Notes under the pieces: model-generated | The model's database searches: none | Told to the model about the DNA's origin: nothing | What the model saw: only the letters and a program-made list of their open reading frames with translations | Position numbers and translations under genes: made by a program | Part shown: positions 1-8,100 of the stretch, piece after piece | Layout: every line of letters begins with the position of its first letter | Numbering within the stretch: position 1 is the stretch's first letter | Assembly (NCBI GenBank): GCA_035542575.1 | Contig: DATKLE010000014.1 | Span: forward strand, 1 to 64,000 | DNA length: 64,000 nucleotides | Direction of reading: 5' to 3' | Origin: JAIQET01 sp035542575 | GTDB lineage: Bacteria; Acidobacteriota; Terriglobia; Terriglobales; Acidobacteriaceae

Positions 1-573
1 CGGCCAGAAGCCTATGCCCTGGGCAAGAGTAAATTGAATGTAGCCGCGGGAGACAAATTCTTCGGCCAATCCCACCAGCACAAAAAAGAGAGCGTAAAAG
101 ACGGCGAACTTCACCATGCGCGTGCCGTGCAGCGCCAGCCCGCCGAAATAAAACAGCCCGCCCGCGCGCATGACCAGCATCAGCACGCTGAGCGAACCGA
201 CTCCCCACGCGATTCCAATCCAGAACGGCTTGCGAAATGCCTCGCGGCGCGGCAATCCGTATGCGTCGAAAGGACGTTTTTCCAGGCGGGCCATAAGGAA
301 GGCCGCGGCCACCGCGCTGGTGAAGATCTGGAGCTCTGCGATCAGCCCGTCCCATAGCCGGTTCCGGGGATGCCAGAAGTGATGCACCGTGCCCAGCAGC
401 GAAACGAAGACGAAGGCGAACGCAAGATACAGCAGCAGTCGCCAGGGAACGCGCAGGCCATCGGGCCCGATGAACACGGCGCGCAGCGGATGAGGAACCG
501 GCGGTGGCTCAAAGGCTGGGGGCGGTTGAGGTGGCTGCCCGCTGGTCGAAGGCGCCTGTTTCGACTCATCCAT
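1..573 (-). CDS. CPBP family intramembrane metalloprotease (3' part beyond window)
   Basis: The reading frame is open from the ATG at 573 to the window edge (191 codons, no stop), so the C-terminus is missing. After a proline-rich cytoplasmic N-terminus (about residues 14-28) come hydrophobic segments near residues 45-62, 80-95, 118-135 and 150-170. The sequence AEEFVSRG follows, with E171-E172 and R176, which is the EExxxR motif of CPBP/CAAX-type (Abi) proteases. In this family the glutamates and later histidines form the intramembrane active site; the histidines would lie outside the window. It is divergent from the gene at 628, with about 54 bp between the starts. Family assignment is good from motif and topology. 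The substrate cannot be predicted. Confidence 0.8.
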   Translation of the reverse strand, partial: MDESKQAPSTSGQPPQPPPAFEPPPVPHPLRAVFIGPDGLRVPWRLLLYLAFAFVFVSLLGTVHHFWHPRNRLWDGLIAELQIFTSAVAAAFLMARLEKRPFDAYGLPRREAFRKPFWIGIAWGVGSLSVLMLVMRAGGLFYFGGLALHGTRMVKFAVFYALFFVLVGLAEEFVSRGYIQFTLAQGIGFWP

Positions 574-627
574 CGTGGAAGTTTCCTGATTGTGTCCCCG
601 ACATGGTAAAACACTCGCCTTCCCCTG

Positions 628-1848
628 ATGGGCGGATTTTTCACTCGCGAACGCTTTGGCCGGCCGCAGTTCCTGGCCGGATTGCTGCTGTTCGTGTTTC
701 TCGTCCAGTGTGGATGGCTCGTCGAGCGGCGCTTGCAGCGCAATCTGGGGGAGCAGGGAGAAGCGTTTCGAATTCATGCCGGCATTCGCCAGTGGACGGG
801 CGGGCCGGTTGCAGGGACTCCGGCAAATGGGGCGGACGCTCCCCTCGAGGTAGAACGCAACAGCGGGTACGACCCTAATCATTCCGCCTTGTGGTACCTG
901 GTGGCGGGTGCACCCTTTCTCCTGTCGCGGAATGCGCTGGAGGGCAGCAACCCGGCTGCCCGGGTCTGGCTGTCGAGCGCGCCGTACCTGCTGTTCGGGC
1001 TTCTGCTCGGTGGCTCGTTGTGGTACGTCTCGCGCCGGCTTTATGGCAACGCCGGCGGCTACACTGCGCTCGTTCTGTACTGCTTCTCTCCGGGCATGCT
1101 GCGCGCCAGCGCGGGATGGCTGGCACAACCCGAAGTGGGAGCGGCTTGGGGCGCATTCGGCGCCATCTTCACCGCGATTGCCGTGGCCCACACACTCTAC
1201 GCCCCTCGCGAGGTGGTGCTGTGGAACTGGCGGCGGATCCTGCTGCTGGGCTTCTCCCTCACCTTGGCCGTCGGATCCCAATTCTCCCTGCTCATCGTCG
1301 TCCCGATTGCGCTGGCCTTCATGTTGTACCTGGCGCCGACCCGACGCATGGCAGCGCTGGCGATCTGGGCGGCGAGCTGTGGCCTAACGCTGGCGCTGCT
1401 CGCGGCTGCGTATTGCTTCCATGCCCGATTGTTTTGGGAAGCAATCCAGCTTGCTCACTTCTTTGAATCCACCTGGCAGGCCCTGGGAATGTCTGGCGCC
1501 TGCACCGAGCTGTTGGCGGAACTGGCAGCGATCAGCCCCGCCCTGACCCTGGCCGCGCCTGCGGCTTTGGTGGTGTACCTCGCGTGGCCGCGCACCCGCT
1601 ACTTCGGCATCACTGCACCCCTTCTGGTTGCGTTCCTGTTTCTGCTGCTCGGCCTGCTCGCCCCACATTACCCCGGACTCGGCTTTCGCCTGATGGCCGT
1701 GCCGTTCCTGTTCGTGTTTATCGCGGGCGTGAGTGCTGATCTGCTGGAGACCTCATACCGCAATCTGGTACAGGCTTGCCTCTGGGGACTGCTCCTGGCA
1801 TATGCTCTGTGGAACCTGATGGCAGTGGCGCGCGTCGGGCGGGCCTGA
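628..1848 (+). CDS. Polytopic membrane protein, glycosyltransferase-39-like topology
   Basis: This 406-residue protein has roughly ten hydrophobic segments, starting with one at residues 16-34. A periplasmic loop (about residues 35-85) contains NHSALWYL, and further membrane spans run to the C-terminus. The overall plan (an N-terminal helix, a large first loop, then regularly spaced helices) resembles dolichyl-phosphate-mannose-type GT-C membrane transferases, but I do not see the acidic motif expected in loop one with certainty. The gene may therefore be an inactive or divergent relative, or an unrelated integral membrane protein. The start at 628 has no clear ribosome binding site. No function is assigned. 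Confidence 0.7.
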   Translation: MGGFFTRERFGRPQFLAGLLLFVFLVQCGWLVERRLQRNLGEQGEAFRIHAGIRQWTGGPVAGTPANGADAPLEVERNSGYDPNHSALWYLVAGAPFLLSRNALEGSNPAARVWLSSAPYLLFGLLLGGSLWYVSRRLYGNAGGYTALVLYCFSPGMLRASAGWLAQPEVGAAWGAFGAIFTAIAVAHTLYAPREVVLWNWRRILLLGFSLTLAVGSQFSLLIVVPIALAFMLYLAPTRRMAALAIWAASCGLTLALLAAAYCFHARLFWEAIQLAHFFESTWQALGMSGACTELLAELAAISPALTLAAPAALVVYLAWPRTRYFGITAPLLVAFLFLLLGLLAPHYPGLGFRLMAVPFLFVFIAGVSADLLETSYRNLVQACLWGLLLAYALWNLMAVARVGRA

Positions 1849-2018
1849 CCTCCCGATTCTCCGCTCCCCGGGGTACCCGCATTTTCAGTTATTTAGGCAG
1901 CAGTACCGCGAGCTTCCCAACCTGGCTTCGATAACCCGAAGTAATTTCCCTTGGTTACGCAACTTTCCTTCCTGTCGGCAATTCTAATAAGAAGGGGGAG
2001 TATGTGCAGGAGGGCGCC

Positions 2019-2792
2019 ATGGTTGCCAAAGTGCGGTATGATTCGTTCATGAAGCGGCTGATTCTGGCTACAGTCGCGGTATCTGCCCTAGTGCTGGTGC
2101 CGGCACTCTGGGCGCAAATCAACGGTGTGCCCGCTTCGGTGACGTCGATTGGTTTCGGGGGACACTTCAATCAACCTCCGGGAATCCCCGCGAGCGTCAC
2201 CTCCATCGGCCCTCTCGGATTGGTGCCAGGCAACACCTTCTTTCCCCCGAACTGCTGCATCAATCCGCTGTTTCCGGTGAATCCGAATCCGCCCCTGTTT
2301 CCGCGTCACCATGGTGGCCGCGGCCACGGTCGGAATCATGATTCATTCTTTAATGGCGGCCTGGCAGTTTATCCAGTGGCCTATCCTGTTCCTTATCCCG
2401 TCCCGGTCGAGGACACCGAAGTCCAGGAACCGGAAGACTACAGCGGCGGGCCGACGATCTTTGACCGCCGCGGCCCGGGCACGGCGTACCGTGGTGAACT
2501 CCGTTCTGAGGCGCCGCCTCGGGACGAACGGTCTGCCGAAGCAGCGTCCGAGCCCACACCTCCCGCTGTGGAGGCACCCGTACCCGACCAGCCGAAGACG
2601 GTGCTGATCTTCAAGGATGGCCACCAGGCCGAGGTCAAGAACTACGCTATCGTGGGAGACACGCTCTACGACTTGTCGGAGGGACGCCGCCACAAGATCC
2701 CGCTCTCCGACCTTGACCTGACCGCAACTGCGCGGGAGAACGACGATCGCGGCATTGACTTCAAGGTGCCGCCCTCAGCTAAAGCGGACTAA
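2019..2792 (+). CDS. Secreted protein, first of two tandem paralogues
   Basis: The start chosen is the ATG at 2019, preceded by GGAGGG about four bases upstream; an ATG at 2049 (MKRLILATV) is a possible alternative. Either gives a Sec signal peptide ending near LWAQ. The mature protein has a proline-, histidine- and glycine-rich low-complexity middle with PVAYPVPYPVPV, then an acidic linker. The C-terminal module of about 60 residues begins VLIFKDGHQAEVKNYAIVG and ends GIDFKVP. The same module closes the next gene, three bases downstream, so the two are duplicated and probably co-transcribed. The function is unknown. Export to the periplasm or cell surface is inferred from the signal peptide. 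Confidence 0.8.
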   Translation: MVAKVRYDSFMKRLILATVAVSALVLVPALWAQINGVPASVTSIGFGGHFNQPPGIPASVTSIGPLGLVPGNTFFPPNCCINPLFPVNPNPPLFPRHHGGRGHGRNHDSFFNGGLAVYPVAYPVPYPVPVEDTEVQEPEDYSGGPTIFDRRGPGTAYRGELRSEAPPRDERSAEAASEPTPPAVEAPVPDQPKTVLIFKDGHQAEVKNYAIVGDTLYDLSEGRRHKIPLSDLDLTATARENDDRGIDFKVPPSAKAD

Positions 2793-2795
2793 TCT

Positions 2796-3485
2796 ATGCA
2801 TGCGCGCTGGGTTATCGCGCTGGTCGCGGCAGCACTTCTGTTGCCCGCTGCTCACGCCCAGACCGGCGTAAATCCTCCTGCGCTGACCGCTGTTGGTACG
2901 GGCTTCCCTATCCCTGGCGCAGTGACATTTGCGGGCTCCGGCCCACGTTTTTTCCCACACCGCCCGATTCTCCTGGGCACCCCGTTCCTGTTTCCCGACT
3001 ACGGCTACCCATCCGAACCAGGGCTTGTGCAGGTTCCGCCGCCTCAAGTAGTGGTCGTGCAGCAGCCCGCTGCCGCCGAGGTTCCTGAGCCCAGCAAACC
3101 CGGGCCGCTGCTGATTGAATGGCAAGGCGATCGTTACGTGCGCGTGACGGGGAACGAGGATCGCTCAATTCCCGCGCAGCCCGACTATGCCGAAACTCCC
3201 GCCCATAGCCCTGCTTTGCCGGTGACAGCGCGGGCCGCGTCGGCCCGGGCGGAGTTGCCGCCTGCGGTGCTGGTATTTCGCGATGGAGCGCGGCAGGAAG
3301 TCCGCGAGTACGTCATCGTTGGAGGCGTGCTCTACGCCGGCGGCGACTACTATCAGGACGGCCACTGGACTAGGCCGATTCAGGTCTCTTCCCTCGACCT
3401 TCGGTCGACGTTCGAAGCCAACGAGAAGCGCGGAGTGAAGTTCATACTCCCGTCCGGCCCCTATGAGGTCGTGACCCGGCCATAG
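2796..3485 (+). CDS. Secreted protein, second tandem paralogue
   Basis: The 229-residue product starts three bases after the previous stop and carries a clear signal peptide (residues 1-22, ending AAHAQ). Its middle is proline- and glutamate-rich. The C-terminal module matches the upstream gene: VLVFRDGARQEVREYVIVG, then a SLDLRSTFEANEKRGVKF segment where the neighbour has DLDLTATARENDDRGIDF. The N-terminal two thirds are not obviously alignable, so the conserved unit is the C-terminal domain. Close spacing implies translational coupling. The role is unknown; the domain may be an envelope-associated beta-rich fold, but that is only a guess from its alternating hydrophobic pattern. Confidence 0.8.
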   Translation: MHARWVIALVAAALLLPAAHAQTGVNPPALTAVGTGFPIPGAVTFAGSGPRFFPHRPILLGTPFLFPDYGYPSEPGLVQVPPPQVVVVQQPAAAEVPEPSKPGPLLIEWQGDRYVRVTGNEDRSIPAQPDYAETPAHSPALPVTARAASARAELPPAVLVFRDGARQEVREYVIVGGVLYAGGDYYQDGHWTRPIQVSSLDLRSTFEANEKRGVKFILPSGPYEVVTRP

Positions 3486-3675
3486 CTGGCAGGTGCCTAC
3501 CCAAAGCCTGACAGGGTGGGGCAACCCGGTTATGAGGCCAGCCCTACTCGCTAATTCTTGGCCCCCTTGGGTTTTGAGCGTAATCGGGATGTTACGCCAG
3601 TTGACGGAAAACCGATCAAACAACGGAATTCATCGTTCCACAACCAATCGAGCGCGGGCATCACTGCAGCTCTGG

Positions 3676-4422
3676 TTACTCGATGGCAAATACGGCATAA
3701 ACTGTGGTCTTCTCATTGATCTTCTCAGGAAGAAGCTTGATGATTTTCGGAGGAAGAGGCGTTCCGATCACAGTCGAAACAGATGCCGTGGTGGTGTTGA
3801 GGCTGCCAAAGAAGGGCCAATTGGAAGGCCGGATTGGTGCGGAGTTACTGGCGTAAACCAGTGCGCCGAGTTTGGTTCCCAATCCTAAAGCCATGGAATC
3901 GGCCACAGCGCGTGCCTTCCCTAATGCGTTCTTGCTGGCATCGGCTTGCAGCCTAGTTCGATCTACGACATCCCATTCCACGTCGCTTAGTTCGGTTGCC
4001 CCTGCCTGCATAGCGATTGCGACAACGCCTTCAGCGTCTTTGACAGGGACGGTAACCTTCCAGCGCAGCTCGGCCTCAAAAACTCTGTTTGCCTTCCAAT
4101 CGGCGGGCCAGTTTGGTTCCGCCTCGACGTGAGTGAGCGAAGTCTTGTCGGTGCGGATCATTTCTTTCTTTACACCCGCCTGAATTAGCGCGGCGACCAC
4201 CTTGTCCGAGGCTGTTGCGGTCTCATCGTAGAGCGCGTCCTTTGTTTTGCTCCATGAGTGGTAACCCAGCGTGAGAATAGCGATCTCGGGTTCTGCCTTG
4301 GCTTCGCCTTCTGAGGTCACGTAGATGGTCTTATTGTCACGGCTGACCTGTATCGTCTGCGCCGATGCGGCCAGACCAATCGTCAGAAGGCTCGATATGA
4401 GAACGAACGCGAAGCGTGCCAT
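3676..4422 (-). CDS. SIMPL domain (DUF541) secreted protein
   Basis: The 248-residue protein has an N-terminal signal peptide (about residues 1-21, ending ASAQ). A SIMPL/DUF541 body follows, recognisable by ITVTSEGEA-like wording (IYVTSEGEAKAEPEIAILTL), the repeated conversion of trial exponents typical of this family, and the C-terminal KIIKLLPEKI segment. SIMPL proteins are periplasmic or outer-membrane-associated and of poorly defined role; some family members affect oxidative-stress tolerance or membrane integrity. The gene is monocistronic, with AGGGATT just upstream of the ATG. Its base composition is visibly lower in GC than its neighbours, which may indicate a separate history. Confidence 0.85.
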   Translation of the reverse strand: MARFAFVLISSLLTIGLAASAQTIQVSRDNKTIYVTSEGEAKAEPEIAILTLGYHSWSKTKDALYDETATASDKVVAALIQAGVKKEMIRTDKTSLTHVEAEPNWPADWKANRVFEAELRWKVTVPVKDAEGVVAIAMQAGATELSDVEWDVVDRTRLQADASKNALGKARAVADSMALGLGTKLGALVYASNSAPIRPSNWPFFGSLNTTTASVSTVIGTPLPPKIIKLLPEKINEKTTVYAVFAIE

Positions 4423-4808
4423 TGAATCCCTTTCAGTTTGGATGGACAGAACTCTACTCTGAACTCGTCGCAGGTTCCAGAGTGTTTGGATGGGTGGCGA
4501 AACCAGGCAACTTCACTCAGCCCCCCTTCCCGTGCGAGTAGGGACGCCTCCCCGGAAGGTCAATGAGAGCGAGGCGGTTTTTCAACAACGAAGCCGACCC
4601 AAAAGCGTATCGAACAGCGCACCTCCTTGGTGAGTTTCCCCGGCCAACAAGCCCGCTTTCTGTGCTACAATATCTTATCGTTCATTGTCCAATAAATGCC
4701 TTACGTTGCAATCGTTTACGCGCACATGGCAGGTTGGTAGAAGAGGGCTGGATCGAGTCCGCGTGGGCGCGAGCGGCTGGTGCAAGGCTGGCATCTGAGC
4801 ATCCTTAA
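4423..4808. other. Intergenic region upstream of gyrA
   Basis: This stretch of 386 bases separates the SIMPL gene from gyrA. I see no convincing coding frame, RNA gene or strong hairpin. A TACAAT hexamer at 4665-4670 could be a -10 box, but no matching -35 lies 16-18 bases upstream. The gyrA ribosome binding site is also weak. The region presumably holds the gyrA promoter, but I cannot place it. Confidence 0.4.
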
Positions 4809-7469
4809 ATGGCAGACGAACAGAATCCCCAACTTCCCTTGAATCCTCCTCCCGGCGACGGCGGTCCCGGCGCGGCCAACATTCAGCCCGTCAACATTGA
4901 AGAGGAGATGCGGCGGTCGTATCTCGACTATTCCATGTCGGTGATCATCGGCCGCGCCCTGCCTGACGTGCGCGACGGATTGAAGCCGGTGCATCGGCGG
5001 ATTCTGTATGCCATGTACGATATGAACTTGCTGCACAACCGCAAGCACAGCAAGTGTGCCGGCGTGGTGGGCGAGTTGCTGAAGAAGTACCATCCGCACG
5101 GCGACGGCGCGGTGTACGACGCCCTGGTGCGCCTGGCGCAGCCCTGGAGCTTGCGTTATCCCCTGATTGACGGCCAGGGGAACTTCGGTTCGGTGGATGG
5201 CGATCCGCCCGCAGCCTATCGTTACACCGAATGCCGCATGACCCGCATCGCCGAGGAAATGCTTGCCGACATCGACAAGGATGCGGTTGATTTTGTTCCC
5301 AACTTTGACGAGCAGACCACCGAGCCAACAGTTCTGCCCACCCGCATTCCCAACCTGTTGATCAATGGTTCAAACGGAATCGCGGTCGGCATGGCCACCA
5401 ACATCCCGCCGCACAATCTGACGGAGATCGTGGATGCCACCATCGCGCTGGTGAACAATCCCCACACCACGTTGCCCGAGGTCCTGAAATTTGTGCAAGG
5501 GCCTGACTTTCCGACAGCCGGCATCATTCACGGGAAGGCGGGGATTCTCGAAGCCTATAAGACCGGCCGTGGGCGCTTCATGATGCGCGCCAAGGCTGCG
5601 ATTGAGAACATCACCAAAGAGCGGCAGGCGATCATCGTCACCGAGATTCCGTACCAGGTGAACAAGGCCAAGCTGATCGAGCGCATCGCCGAACTGGTGA
5701 ACAACAAAACCATCGACGACGTTTCCGATATCCGGGACGAGAGCGATCGCGACGGCATGCGCATCGTGGTGGAGTTGAGGCGCGGTGGCGAACCCCAGTT
5801 GGTGCTCAACCAGCTCTACAAGCACACCTCGATGCAGGAAGGTTTCAGCATGATCTTCCTCGCGGTGGTGAATGGACAGCCCAAGGAAATGGGCCTCGTC
5901 CAGGCGATCCAGCACTTCATCGATCACCGGGTGGATGTAGTGCGGCGCCGGACTGCGTTCCTGCTGCAGAAGGCGAAGGACCGCGAGCACATCCTGGAAG
6001 GCTACCTCAAGGCGCTCGACCATCTGGATAACGTGATCACGATCATCCGCGCCAGCGCCAACCGTACGGATGCCCGGGACAGCCTGGTCGCATACTTTGC
6101 CGGCAAGAAGATCGACATCAACCTTACCGGACGTGCGCCCAAGGCGGACCTGGAAAAGCCGTTTACCGCGATTCAGGCGGATGCGATCCTCGAATTGCAA
6201 CTGCACCGGCTAACCAAGCTCTCGATTGATGAAATCACGAAGGAATTGGGTCTGACGCGCGAGAACATCGCGGAGTACGAGTCCATCCTCGCGTCCGAGA
6301 AGAAGCTCCGCGGCGTCATCGTCAAGGAGCTGGAGGAAATCAAGAAGCAGTACGGCGACGAGCGCCGCACCCGGATCGAAGAAGAAGCCGCCGAGATCAT
6401 GCTGGAAGACCTGATTGCCGACGAGCAGGTGGCGGTCACGGTCAGCCACGGCGGATATCTGAAGCGCACGCCCATCTCCACCTACCGCATGCAGCGCCGC
6501 GGGGGCACCGGGCGCACCGGCATGAAGACGCGTGACGAGGATTTTGTCGAGCATCTGTTCATCGCGTCCACGCACGCGTACATCCTGATTTTCACCAATA
6601 CCGGCCGCGTCTATTGGCTGAAGGTGTACGAGATTCCCGATGTGAGCGCCGCGGGCAAGGGAAAGCACGTCGGCAACCTGGTGGCGCTGCAGCCGGGCGA
6701 AACCGTGCGTACCATGCTGGCCGTGCGCGATCTGGAAGAAGAGGGCAAGCACATCTTCTTCGCCACCCGCAACGGCACCGTGAAGAAGACCGAGCTCAAG
6801 GACTTCTCGCACGTGATGTCACGGGGCATCATCGCCATCGGCATCGAAAAGGGGGACGAACTGGTGGGCGTCACGCTGACCGACGGCAACCAGATCGTCT
6901 TCCTCGCTTCGCACGACGGCCAGGCGATCCGCTTTGACGAGTCCGACGTGCGCTCCATGGGACGTCCGGCGTACGGTGTGCGTGGCATGAACCTCGACAA
7001 GGGTGACTACATCGTCGGCATGGCGACTACACCGAAAGACGTGAAGAAAGCTGAGGCCGCCGCCGAAAAGGCCAAAGCCAAAGCGGGAGTGCCGCAAGCC
7101 ACCGCGACGGACGAGAGCATTCCCATCAAAGGCTCGCTGATTCTTTCCGTGACCGAGAATGGATTCGGCAAGCGCACTGCCGCCGACGAGTACCGCCTGC
7201 AGGGACGCGGTGGATCGGGTGTCATCAACGTGAAGACTACCGAGCGAAACGGCAAAGTGGTCGGGATTGCACAGGTGACAGAGGAATCCGAAGTCATGCT
7301 GATCAGCCAGTACGGGAAAATCATCCGCATGGACTCCAGCACCATCCGCGAATCCGGACGCGCCGCCCAGGGGGTAAGGCTGCTGCAGCTTGAACCAGGA
7401 GACCGCGTGGCAGCGGCGGTGGTGATTCCCGAGGAAGAGGAGAATGGCAACGGCGGGCTGATTCAGTAG
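4809..7469 (+). CDS. gyrA: DNA gyrase subunit A
   Basis: The 886-residue protein is the breakage-reunion subunit of DNA gyrase, which introduces negative supercoils with GyrB. The N-terminal domain begins with YSMSVIIGRALPDVRDGLKP, and the active-site tyrosine is Y139 in AAYRYTECRMT. The GyrA box at residues 562-568 reads QRRGGTG, which marks it as gyrase rather than topoisomerase IV; the six-bladed C-terminal DNA-wrapping domain follows. A lysine- and alanine-rich insert (TPKDVKKAEAAAEKAKAKAG) sits between blades, and the tail is acidic. The quinolone-resistance-determining region has Gly100 at the position of E. coli Ser83, while Asp104 matches Asp87. gyrB is not adjacent. Confidence 0.97.
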   Translation: MADEQNPQLPLNPPPGDGGPGAANIQPVNIEEEMRRSYLDYSMSVIIGRALPDVRDGLKPVHRRILYAMYDMNLLHNRKHSKCAGVVGELLKKYHPHGDGAVYDALVRLAQPWSLRYPLIDGQGNFGSVDGDPPAAYRYTECRMTRIAEEMLADIDKDAVDFVPNFDEQTTEPTVLPTRIPNLLINGSNGIAVGMATNIPPHNLTEIVDATIALVNNPHTTLPEVLKFVQGPDFPTAGIIHGKAGILEAYKTGRGRFMMRAKAAIENITKERQAIIVTEIPYQVNKAKLIERIAELVNNKTIDDVSDIRDESDRDGMRIVVELRRGGEPQLVLNQLYKHTSMQEGFSMIFLAVVNGQPKEMGLVQAIQHFIDHRVDVVRRRTAFLLQKAKDREHILEGYLKALDHLDNVITIIRASANRTDARDSLVAYFAGKKIDINLTGRAPKADLEKPFTAIQADAILELQLHRLTKLSIDEITKELGLTRENIAEYESILASEKKLRGVIVKELEEIKKQYGDERRTRIEEEAAEIMLEDLIADEQVAVTVSHGGYLKRTPISTYRMQRRGGTGRTGMKTRDEDFVEHLFIASTHAYILIFTNTGRVYWLKVYEIPDVSAAGKGKHVGNLVALQPGETVRTMLAVRDLEEEGKHIFFATRNGTVKKTELKDFSHVMSRGIIAIGIEKGDELVGVTLTDGNQIVFLASHDGQAIRFDESDVRSMGRPAYGVRGMNLDKGDYIVGMATTPKDVKKAEAAAEKAKAKAGVPQATATDESIPIKGSLILSVTENGFGKRTAADEYRLQGRGGSGVINVKTTERNGKVVGIAQVTEESEVMLISQYGKIIRMDSSTIRESGRAAQGVRLLQLEPGDRVAAAVVIPEEEENGNGGLIQ

Positions 7470-7511
7470 CGGAGTAAGCGGGGTCGGGCGCCTTCGCCCG
7501 CGAAATTCGGC

Positions 7512-7539
7512 AAGGACGCGAGAAATTGCGTCCTTTTTC
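7512..7539 (+). terminator. Rho-independent terminator after gyrA
   Basis: An 8-bp stem (AAGGACGC / GCGTCCTT) with an 8-base loop is followed by a run of five T residues, 43 bases after the gyrA stop codon. This is a good intrinsic terminator for gyrA transcripts. Confidence 0.75.
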
Positions 7540-7609
7540 GTTTGGCTTTCGATAACATTTTGAACCCGGGCAGCCCAAGCGGCTGCTCCTTGCAAGAACG
7601 GAGGCGGCG

Positions 7610-8071
7610 ATGTTCCCATACAGCCTCGAGCACATCTGCTCCTACAGCGCCAAACTGCAAAACCCACCCGAGGTCATCGGTCCTGTGGCCGAAGGGATAC
7701 GCGTCAACTTCTATGTGACCAGCGGTGAAGTTACGGGTCCCAAGATTCGGGGCATAATTCGCCCCGTGGGTGGGGACTGGCTGACGATTCGCACCGATGG
7801 TGTCGGGCTGCTTAATGTTCGCGCGACCATCGAAACCCACGACCACGCTCTCATCTACATTGCGTACACCGGCGTGGGGGATCTGGGAGAAGATGGTTAT
7901 GGCAACTTCCTGAAAGGTATCCTGCCGCCCAAATTGGCGTTGCGGGTCGTGCCTCGCTTCCAGTCATCGCACCCGGCGTATCAGTGGCTCAATCGCCTGC
8001 AGTGTGTCAATGTAGGCGAGGCCGACCTGGAGCGCTTTGAAGTCCGCTATGACGTGTACGCCCTGCGGTAG
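7610..8071 (+). CDS. DUF3237 domain protein
   Basis: The 153-residue cytoplasmic protein starts at an ATG with a good GGAGG site eight bases upstream. The body matches the DUF3237 pattern: an N-terminal strand pair, GPVAEGIRVNFYVTSGEVTGPKIRGII, then GGDWLTIRTDGVGLLNVRATIETHDHALIYI, and a C-terminal PRFQSSHPAYQWLNRLQCVNVG. DUF3237 proteins form a beta-barrel fold and have no established biochemical role. It lies between the gyrA terminator and the converging polyferredoxin gene, so it is probably monocistronic. Confidence in the family is good; there is no functional prediction. Confidence 0.85.
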   Translation: MFPYSLEHICSYSAKLQNPPEVIGPVAEGIRVNFYVTSGEVTGPKIRGIIRPVGGDWLTIRTDGVGLLNVRATIETHDHALIYIAYTGVGDLGEDGYGNFLKGILPPKLALRVVPRFQSSHPAYQWLNRLQCVNVGEADLERFEVRYDVYALR

Positions 8072-8100
8072 CTGCCGGGGGCGCGCTCACGACGCCGCTT

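Noticed and set aside
4665..4670. TACAAT as the gyrA -10 box
   Set aside because: No -35-like hexamer lies 16-18 bases upstream, and the distance to the gyrA start is long.
4563..4808. Small gene immediately upstream of gyrA
   Set aside because: The frame ends by abutting gyrA, has no ribosome binding site or protein-like composition, and appears to be chance.
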